Origin: Closterium sp. NIES-65
Lineage: Eukaryota > Streptophyta > Zygnematophyceae > Desmidiales > Closteriaceae
Reading direction: 5' to 3'
NCBI GenBank assembly: GCA_948144175.1
Contig: CANXME010002336.1
Coordinates: forward strand, 124,001-188,000
DNA: 64,000 bases
Part shown: in pieces, positions 35,351-42,990 of the stretch
How the letters are laid out: every line of letters starts with the position of its first letter
Numbering within the stretch: the stretch's first letter is position 1
Program-made: the position numbers and the translations under genes
The notes under the pieces: generated by a model
Database searches by the model: none
What the model was told of the DNA's origin: nothing
The model's input: only the letters and a program-made list of their open reading frames with translations

Positions 35351-35560
35351 CGCTAAACGCGTGTTACGCGGTCGTTTGTGTCTCGCGCGCGGGTTCTATT
35401 TTTGTTGTGTGCCGTTTCTATTTTGTCCTGTGTCGAACGTTCGGTGTGTCGCAGGTGTGTGCAGCAGACCCATCAAGAACTCAAGGATGAGTTTGTGGTG
35501 AAGAGCCCAAGCCTTGGTGTCAAGCCTCAAGTGATTTTGAAGCTCGCCAAAAAGGGTACA
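35351..35560 (-). repeat. Segment X, copy 2
   Basis: It is the reverse complement of 32211-32420. Unlike copy 1, its distal side continues into ~500 bp of unassigned DNA, which is probably the source context of X. A frame reading HQELKDEFVVKSPSLGVKPQ crosses it, but the differences between the two copies change amino acids throughout that frame, so I do not call it coding. Confidence 0.8.
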
Positions 35561-36060
35561 CCTTCAGATATTGAAGATAGTTACATTACTTTGTGTAGTG
35601 TAACATTTCACTTGGTGTAGGCCCTAGTGAAGGGTAGTTTCGAGACCCTTCATGGTTGGGGATAGTGTGGCACTGTTCCACATCACTGTACCTCGGCTCT
35701 TGGGGTTTGTAGGAGCTGGGAGTCATTCCCAACTCGTAATTCTTCATATCTCTTCCTATTTTGTGTTCTAAGACTATGTTGCTGCCATAGTTCCGTTCGT
35801 TCAAACCAACGCTGTGTCGTTAATGCTTGGTCAAATCGTGCGATCTAAATTGCCTAATGTAGGCGAGAATAAGACGCTCCAGATCCAAGTTGAATCAAGT
35901 CATTAGATGTTGTGACTAGAACGCTATGAACGTTTGAGGCCGCTGTGCAGAAATCCGACTGTGCACTCTATCTTTCGTTTTAGGCACATTGGAGCCTAGT
36001 GTGACTATAACAGCAAAGTAGGTCGAGCTAAATGGGGCTAAGGGGAGCTAAGGGCCGGCA
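35561..36060. other. Unassigned AT-richer spacer between Copia and Gypsy regions
   Basis: This has no coding frame, no recognised domain and no similarity to the LTRs here. It contains a short hairpin (GAAGGG...CCCTTC near 35633-35655). A TG...CA bounded stretch 35599-36012 was considered as an LTR, but nothing supports it. It continues segment X without a visible break. Confidence 0.5.
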
Positions 36061-36890
36061 AATATCTGGGAGGATGAACCCGCCATGAGGTGGGTGAAGG
36101 GGGAAACGGATGAGGATGAGGAGATGACGGAGAGGGTAAGGGCAAGGGGGCACCACTACAGGTGGTACCAACAGCAGCTGCAGATACAGATAGAGGATGG
36201 GTGGAAGCTGGTGCCAGCGCTAGGCGAGAGGGAGGCGGTGATCAGTGAAGTGCACACTAAGCTGGGCCACTATGGGCATAAAAGGACGGTGCTGCTGCTG
36301 AAAACGGGATGGTGGTGGGAGGGAATGCGAGGGCAGGTGAAGAAGTGGGTGGAGAATTGTGAAGCATGCCAGAGAATCAGGGCAAACCTGACGCAAGCTA
36401 AGGCCGAGCTGCAGTCGCTGCTCATCCGCGGCCTGGGCTTCAGGTGGTTCCTGGATTTGGCGGGAGAGCTGCCTCTGAGCAGGGGAGGGAAACAATATAT
36501 TGTGCTCATGGTGGAGCACCTGAGCAAATGGTTAGAGGTAAGGGCGATCCCAAGCAAAAACGCAAGGCATGTGGCAGCAGCGCTCAAGGAGCAAGTGCTG
36601 TGCAGAATTGGAGCGTGCGGAGAGGTCCTCACGGACAAGGGGAATGAGTTTCAAGGGGAGTTCAATAAAATGTTAGAGGAGGCAGGCATTACCCACCGCC
36701 GCACCTCCCGCTACCATCCCCGGAGTGACGGGTTGATTGAGCGGCTGGTGCAAACCATAAAAAGAGGATTGCGGGCATAAGGGGAGAAGAGGAAGAGGGA
36801 CCGGGATGATAAGCTGTATTGGATTGCGGCAGAGTACTGGTTTGGGAAGCAAGCAGCCCTGCGAGATCATTCACCGTACAGCCTCTTGTA
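36061..36890 (+). pseudogene. Gypsy-A integrase fragment
   Basis: This is homologous to Gypsy-B 44570-45400. From 36085 the frame gives an H2C2 zinc module (HTKLGHYGHKRT ... CEAC) and the integrase core with all three acidic positions (FLDLAGELPL; VLTDKGNEF; HPRSDGLIERLVQT). TAA at 36778 replaces a tyrosine codon (RGLRAYGEK in the other copies); the homology then continues to DHSPYSLL at 36890 and ends. Gag, protease, methyltransferase, RT and the integrase tail are missing. It inserts cDNA into DNA in a working element; this copy cannot. Confidence 0.92.
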
Positions 36891-36972
36891 ACATCATATG
36901 TAAGGAAAGAAAGAAGAATGGAAGCAGGAAGAGGAGCAGGTGCCAGAGGAAAGGTGTTCTCCGACAACAAAT
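36891..36972 (+). other. Gypsy 3' UTR module remnant before SAT1
   Basis: A purine-rich stretch (GCAGGAAGAGGAGCAGGTG ... GTGTTCTCCGAC) resembles the 3' UTR module found before and after the LTRs of Gypsy-B and Gypsy-C, ending with the same TTCTCCGAC word that precedes SAT2. Confidence 0.7.
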
Positions 36973-38538
36973 AGGCCTTTTGGTCCAATGGATCGGCTGG
37001 ACCAACTGGCCTTTTGGTCCAATGCACCGGTTGGACCAACAGGCCGGATGGTCCAATGGACCGGCTGGACCAACTAGCCTGTTGGTCCAATGGAGCGGTT
37101 GGACCAAGTGGCCTCTTGGTCCAATGGACCGGCTGGACCAACTGGCTTGTTGGTCCATTGGATAGGTTGGACCAACTCGCCTCTTGGTCCAATGGACTAG
37201 CTGGACCAACTAGCGTGTTGGTCCATTGGATAGGTTAGACCAACTGGCCTATTGGTCCAATGGACCGGTTGGACCAACACTGGCATGTTGGTCCAATGGA
37301 CTAGTTGGACCAACTGGCCTGCTGGTCCAATAGACCGGCAGGACCAACTGGCCTGTTGGTTCGATGGACCGTCTGGACCAACAAGCCTCTTGGTCCAATG
37401 GACCGGTTGGACCAACTGGCCACTTGGTCCAATGGACCGGCAGGACCAACTGGCCTGTTGGTCCATTGGACCGGTTGGACCAACTAGCCCGTTGGTGCGA
37501 TGGATCGGTTGGACCAACTGGCATGTTGGTCCAATGGACCGGTTGGACCAACACTGGCAGGTTGGTCTTATGGACCGGTTGGACCAACAGGCCTGTTGAT
37601 ACAATGGACCGGCTGGACCAACTCGCATGTTGGTCCAATGGACCGGCTAGACCAACTGGCCTATTGGTCCATTGGACCGGTTCGACCAACTGGCTTGTTG
37701 GTGCAATGGACCAGTTGGACCAACTGGCGTGTTGGTCCAATGGTCCGGTTGGACCAACACTGGCATGTTGGTCCAATGGACCGGTTGGACCAACAGGCCG
37801 GTTGGTCCAATGGACCGGCTGGACTAACAGGCTTGTTGGTCAAATGGACCAGCAGGACCAACAGGCCTGTTGATCCAATGGACTGGTTGGACCAACTGGC
37901 CTCTTGGTCCAATGGACTAGCTGGACCAACTGGCCTTTTGGTCCAATGGACCGGTTGGACCATTTGGCCTATTGGTTCAATGGACCGGCTGGACCAACTG
38001 GCTTGTTGGTCCAATGGACCAGCTGGACCAACCAGCATTTCAGTCCAATGGACCGGTTGGACCAACACTGGCATGTTGGTCCAATGGACCAGTTGGACCA
38101 ACAGGCCGGTTGGTCCAATGGACCGGTTGGACCAACACTGGCATGTTGGTCCAATGGACCGGTTGGACCAACATGCCGGTTGGTCCAATGGACCGGTTGG
38201 ACCAACACTGGCATGTTGGTCCAATGGACCGGTTGGACCAACAGGCCGGTTGGTCCAATGTACCGGTTGGACCAACACTGGCATGTTGGTCCAATGGACT
38301 GGTTGGACAAACTGGCCTGTTGGTCCAATGGACCGGTTGGACCAACACTGGTATGTTGGTCCAATAGACTGGTTGGACAAACTGGCCTGTTGGTCCAATG
38401 GACCAGCAGAACCAACTGACCTTTTGGTCCAATGGACCGGTTGGACCAGCAGGCCTTTGAGTCCAAAGGACCAGCTGGACCAACTCGCCTGTTGGTCCAA
38501 TGGACTTGTTGGACCAACAGGCCTGTTTGTCCAACGGA
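36973..38538 (+). repeat. Satellite SAT1, ~45 monomers of 34-36 bp
   Basis: The monomer is TTGGTCCAATGGACC + GGTTGGACCAAC + a variable spacer (TGGCCTG gives 34 bp; ACTGGCATG gives 36 bp). GTTGGTCCAA and TTGGACCAAC are exact reverse complements, giving a 10-bp stem with an 8-nt loop in each monomer. From ~38041 to 38300 a 36+34 bp dimer predominates. The array ends directly at the Gypsy-B 5' LTR. Long frames here on both strands are artefacts of a stop-free repeat. Confidence 0.95.
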
Positions 38539-38953
38539 TGTCATCGCATATGCACTTAATGCATATGCAATAACAGGAGAATAATGGTAAAGTGTGGGCG
38601 TCATACTAAGTCCATAGGAAGATGAGATAGGAATGAGAATATAAGTAATAGGTGTAGGATGTAGCGAAGTTACTGTTAGGAGCGAGGGTGTAGAAGTGGG
38701 GAAACAGGATAAGAGCGGTTGAGATAAAAAGGGGGAAAGACTCCGAAGGGCGAAATGTGAAACCCATGAACCCCAACCTTGAGCCGCACATTTTGAAATG
38801 TGCAGTCAGGGGTGGGGTAAGGTCACTCACCTCCAACCCATTGATGCTTTCTTGTTGTTATTCTCTTACACTAGTGAATTTGATTGTCTTAGGCTCTAGC
38901 ACACGACAGCACACTAAGAGGGAACCTGCGGGGTGAGAGACCAGCATCTTTCA
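38539..38953 (+). repeat. Gypsy-B 5' LTR
   Basis: It runs TGTCATCGCATATGC to AGCATCTTTCA. It starts with a palindrome, GCATATGCA and TGCATATGC separated by 5 bp. A TATA-like ATAAAAAGG lies near 38727. At 38847-38860 CTTTCTTGTTGTTA is complementary (with G-U pairs) to the 14 bases just after the LTR. Confidence 0.93.
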
Positions 38954-38967
38954 TAACAGCGAGAAAG
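38954..38967 (+). other. Gypsy-B primer-binding site, candidate self-priming type
   Basis: The bases directly after the LTR, TAACAGCGAGAAAG, do not start with TGG, as expected for a CCA-ending tRNA primer. They pair with CTTTCTCGTTGTTA inside the 3' LTR (46307-46320) over 14 positions with one G-U. Gypsy-C shows the same with compensatory changes. The established parallel is Tf1 of fission yeast, primed by its own mRNA. That it happens here is inference. Confidence 0.6.
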
Positions 38968-39578
38968 GGACACGGGGGCTAGGACTGTAACTTGCGAGCA
39001 CGAACGTGATGGATCGATACGAGCTGAGCTGGGGTAGGGCGTATAGCCGACGGGAGGAGGAGCAGGAGCGCTGAGAGCCGTCACGAGAGCTTTGGCAATC
39101 CATAGAGCGATCGCCGCGCCGTCCCGCCTTCCGCGCCGATCGGGTCTCTGCTGTGAGGGACGGTGGAGTAGCAGATACGCAACGGAATGACGAAGGACAC
39201 GCCGAACGCGCGGATCGAAATGCGTGGCTCCAGGAGAGCTGACGCGGACCTGGCGCGGAGGGCGGAAACCACCGCGGCGGAAGGGTGTTCCGCTCCCTAG
39301 AGGAGCGCGGATGACGTCGCGACGAGAGAGGGCGGCGGTTGGCGTTCGGCGAGCGGTCTCGCTGACAAGGAGGGAGCAGGGGTAGCGTCGCTCGTGGAGA
39401 GAACTCGCCGCGCAATGCAATTCAAGAAGAGACGCTGGAGCAGGGCGCGGAGGACGAGGAGGAAGGATCGGGACGGTCAGACGAGGAGGCAAGGATAGAA
39501 GGGGCGAATGAGGCGCGAGCAGGAGGAACGGGCGGTGCGGAAATCGAGCCGACGGAAGCGCAAGCGGAGACGGGCCCG
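38968..39578 (+). pseudogene. Gypsy-B leader and decayed gag N-terminus
   Basis: GC-rich DNA aligns to the Gypsy-C leader and gag N-terminal frame (59938-59381), but here frameshifts and stops remove any continuous frame. In Gypsy-C the matching stretch is acidic and low in complexity (EDKEEGSERSDEEAG; GTGDAETEPAEAQAETSP). I see no domain in it. The gag start codon cannot be fixed from either copy. Confidence 0.65.
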
Positions 39579-41602
39579 GTGGCGGTCGCGGAATTAGAGA
39601 CCCCGCCGCCAGAATCGCGCGGTCGAGACGATCCCCACGAGGAAGGGCGGCGCACGGAGAGCTCCGGACGGCAGGAGCTGGGCGGGCCAGAGATGAGCCA
39701 TCGAGCGTGGCAGGCGCCGAATCCGTGCGGCAAGGGGAAGAAGGAGCAGTCCCGCTTGGCGGAGAGGGAGCGGCGCCTCGGGGGAGGGCGTGTGGGCGAG
39801 TTTCGCCCTTGCGGCGAGCACCAGGAGCAGGGAGAGTGGAGCGGCGTCGATGCGCATTCGGGAGGACGGCAGTAGCCGCACTGTGAGAGGGGGCGAAAGG
39901 CGGAAACAGCGTCGCCGAAGTGGCACGGTCAGCAGCAAGGGAGACGCAGTAGCACCATGCGCTTGCCAGGCCGGACTAGGCAGAGGGAGCGGAGAGACAG
40001 CAGCTGGTCCCGCTCGTTAGACGGACAACACACACGTAGGGAGAAGTACGCGGGGGAGCGGTCACCGCGGCGTCAGCCGCGCACTTGGTGGGAGCACTTG
40101 GACTCCTGGTCACCATCGCCAGAGAGGCGACCCGGCGCGAGATGAGCAGATGGGAGGAGCGGGAGGTGCACGGACCGCCGACGGTGCAGTGGGGACGGAC
40201 AGAGGGGCGAGGAGGATCGAGGGAGAGGCGGTACGAGGCAGGTGGAAGTCGCCAAGAGAGCAGAACGGAAGGCGGAACTCTGGCGCAAGGAGCGAAGCGG
40301 GTGCAGGAAGCCAGAGAGGGCATGCAGAGGGCACGGGCGAGGGGAACAGAGAGGAGGCGGCAGGAAGGGGCCAGCGAGGCATGGGGAGAGGGGCGTGGGG
40401 GCAGCAACGGCGCCCCGCGGGTGGAGGTGCCCGCCAGATTCTTAGCTGACCAGCGTGCAGGACCGGCCCTCAAGAACTACCTCATGCAGGTGGGGAATGT
40501 GCGGTACCGCTGCGACCGGCACCACATGGATCCAGTAGACTTCTTCCTGAGCCTGCCGAACACGCTCGAGGGAGAGGCCGAGACGCTCTACCGTATGAGG
40601 ACGGAGGAACTGCTGTGGAGGGCGGGGAGGTACGTCGAGGACCCCACCGAGGCATTCCTGGAGAGGCTGCAGCAGCAATTCCCAGGGCACACGGCCGAGC
40701 GCATAAGGGAGTTCCAGGAATTCAGCAGGGGCAGGACTGAATCATTGCTGACCTATTACAACCGGCTGATAAATGTGGCGGAGGACGTGAGATGCACGGA
40801 CAGCAGCCTTCTCGTCAGCAAGTTCCTGGGGGGCTTGGACGAGGCCTTAGGAGGGGGGCTGAGGATGAGGGTGTATGAGCTCGGAGCCTTGGCGGAGAGG
40901 GTGGAGCTGGCGCAAAGGAAATTCGAGGCATATCTCCCCAGGCCAGCAGAGAGGAGTAGGCGGCCAACGTGGGCGGCGGCCATAATACCGGGAGGAGGAG
41001 GGAGAATGGAGGGACGAGGGGAGACTGGGGCAGATACCAGGACATGCCACAGGTGTGGACAGCCGGGCCATCTGCGCAGGAACTGCAAAAACTGTGATGG
41101 GTGCAGGAAGCCGGGGCATAGGAAGCGGGAATGCCCGGATGCAGCCCGGTGTGAAATCTGCAAAAGGCAGGGACATGAGGCGAAGGATTGCTACCAGAGG
41201 GAAGGGGGGAGTGGGAGGCATTCAGAGGAGCTGCAGCGGCAGATTAACAGGTTGCAGGCACAGCTGAGGGCAACAGGGCTGAAGGGGGAGGCGGAGGCAG
41301 AAATGTACGCGGGAGAAAGGGGGGGAGAGGAGGTGGAGCAGGACGTGCAGTGTGCTCTCATGGCATGGAGGGGGAGAGAGGAGATGGGGCTGAGAAGCGG
41401 GGGAAGAGATGGCAGGCGAGAGCAAGGAAGGAAGGAGCAGGTGAAGGGAGAAGCGCCATCCGAGCCAGCCCAAGAGCCAGCCCCCGCACGCCACCCCCAA
41501 GAGAGGCTGGCATGCCAGACCTCGGTGCTGCTGCTTGAAAAGGGAGCCATGGAAGTGGAGGGAGTGAAGGTAACGACAGCCATCATAGATACGGGGGCAT
41601 AG
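39579..41602 (+). pseudogene. Gypsy-B gag with three CCHC zinc knuckles
   Basis: An arginine-rich N-terminal region (39579-39875, then shifted frames to ~40130) leads into a 505-residue frame ending at 41602. The capsid-type gag domain is at ~40440-40930 (NYLMQVGNVRYRCDRHHMD; LERLQQQFPGH; LLTYYNRLINVAEDV; SKFLGGLDEALG), with an in-frame loss of about 8 codons relative to Gypsy-C (VYELG...ALAERVE). Three CX2CX4HX4C knuckles follow: CHRCGQPGHLRRNC, CDGCRKPGHRKREC and CEICKRQGHEAKDC (~41043-41193). They bind element RNA. The frame runs on into the protease active site IIDTGA, where a CAG to TAG change at 41600 stops it one residue after the catalytic motif. Confidence 0.92.
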
Positions 41603-42063
41603 AGCGTGATGTTGGGCAGAGGGATGGCTGAGAGGCTAGGACTGCTGGCTCCAGAGAGACACGTGGCCAAGGAGATCGTGGTGATGACAGCGGAAGGGGG
41701 GGAGCCGAAATGGATGCCATGCACACGGACGCCCATAGAAGTGACGCTGCTGTCGGGGGGGACACATGAAACCAAAATCCGCATGAAGTGTGGGATTTCC
41801 GAGTCAGAGGACTTCGATGTGCTGGTGGGCACCGAGCTGGTGTATGCGGTAGGAATGACCATCTGTACTTGGAAGGAGAGGGTGGAGTTTAGGACCATAT
41901 ACTGGAAAAGGGAGGGGCCGCTAGGAGAACAGCCAGTGCGATTCGTGAAAGTGGAGCTGAAGAGAGCATACCAGGCCGTGGGGGAGCGGCTGCTAGGGGA
42001 GCAGGGAGGGCTGCCAGGGAGGGGAGGGGCGCCTAGAATGAAAGGGATGGACAAGCTGCAGCA
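41603..42063 (+). pseudogene. Gypsy-B aspartic protease
   Basis: This is in the same frame as gag and separated only by the TAG at 41600-41602. The retropepsin motif spans the stop (AIIDTGA then SVMLGRGMAERLGL); the second half has the FDVLVGTELVYAVGM block, resembling the flap/ALG-like end of Gypsy proteases. It would cut the polyprotein. The intact counterpart in Gypsy-C (57506-56928) reads IIDTGAQSVMLGRGM. The frame ends with DKLQQW and TGA because ~70 bp are deleted here between CAGCAG words, which also removes methyltransferase motif I. Confidence 0.88.
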
Positions 42064-42990
42064 GTGGTGAGGAATAGGATAGCAGTGAAACGATGGACAT
42101 ATGTGGAGAAGGAACCCGGGGTGAGGAGGATGGCAGAGCACCATGCCAGGAAGCTGCAAGCGGAATTCCCGGACCTGCTGAGTGAGGAGGTGATCAGCAA
42201 GGCGACGGGGGGGACGATTCACGATGTGAAAGACATAGGTGAGGCCGAAGTAGCGAGCTGGGGGCAGGTGGATCTGCTGGTGGCAGGGTGGGAATGCCAA
42301 GGGGTGTCTTGGGCAGGCAGGGGCAAGGGAGGAGAAGATCATAGGGTGGGGCTGCTGGAGGATCTGTTCCGAATCATGGAGTGGCTGCAGGAGAGGCAGG
42401 GCAGGGTGGCATACTTGCTGGAGAACCTGGACCTGGAGGGGGATAGCAGAGAGCCAATCCGACTGGTGAGGGACAGGATCAGGAGACAACAGGGAGAAGG
42501 GGTGAGCTGTGATGCGGCCAGAATGGGGTCCTACGCGCACCGGCTCAGAATGTACTAGCAGAATGTGGTCCCTGCCGAGCAACTGCAGGCAGAGATGGAG
42601 GGGGTAAGGCGAGCAGCAGAAATGAAGGTGAAGGATATCCTGGAACCAGGGCGGACCCCAGCACCAGTGTATCGCAAGAGCTACAGCAGGCACGAGCAGT
42701 GTAACCAAGTGGGGCAGGAGAGGAGGGCTCTGCCCACGCTGATGGCCTATGTCGGGGCAGCAGGGTACAAGTGGGAAGCAGGGAAGCCGGGGCCAGGAAT
42801 GGTGTATGACCACAAGAATGGGAGATGGGAGGAGCTCACGGCAGTGGAGCAGGAGCTGGCTATGGGATACGGGAAAGACGCAACAGCAGCGCCTGGGGCA
42901 AGTGAAGCGGACAGGACGAGGGCTCTGGGGAATACAATGGATGGCCACGTGATGAGGTGGCTGATTCAGCGGATGTGGCGGGAGACGGTC
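42064..42990 (+). pseudogene. Gypsy-B C5-cytosine DNA methyltransferase domain (motif I lost)
   Basis: Between protease and RT lies a domain with the ordered motifs of C5-cytosine methyltransferases: acidic AdoMet strand (KRWTYVEKEP), then THDVKDI-like GTIHDVKDIGEAE, motif IV VAGWECQGVSWAGRGKG with the catalytic cysteine codon at 42295-42297 (ECQ where most enzymes have PCQ), motif VI LLENLD (42421-42426, usually ENV), motif VIII AHRLRMY (42538-42555) and motif X RALGNTMDGHVMRWL (GN at 42928-42933). Such enzymes methylate cytosine in DNA using AdoMet. TAG at 42556 replaces a tryptophan codon. Motif I is missing through a deletion, so this copy is dead. Retroelement-borne DNMTs are known from dinoflagellates and charophytes. 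Confidence 0.88.

Noticed and set aside
35378..35620. 80-codon frame with a hydrophobic N-terminus across segment X
   Set aside because: It starts with GTG, and differences from the other X copy are mostly amino-acid changing, so no sign of coding constraint.
35599..36012. A possible 414-bp LTR (TGTAACA...TATAACA)
   Set aside because: Termini are not inverted repeats, no primer-binding site or second copy is present.
36973..38538. CRISPR-like direct repeats
   Set aside because: The units are contiguous tandem monomers with degenerate 7-9 bp spacers in a eukaryotic retrotransposon context, not repeats separated by unique spacers.
37500..38573. Long open frames (up to ~350 codons) in the satellite arrays on both strands
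   Set aside because: The repeat unit has no stop in any frame and its length is not a multiple of three, so long frames arise automatically. They encode the same cycling 34-residue unit in every frame and have no start context or domain.
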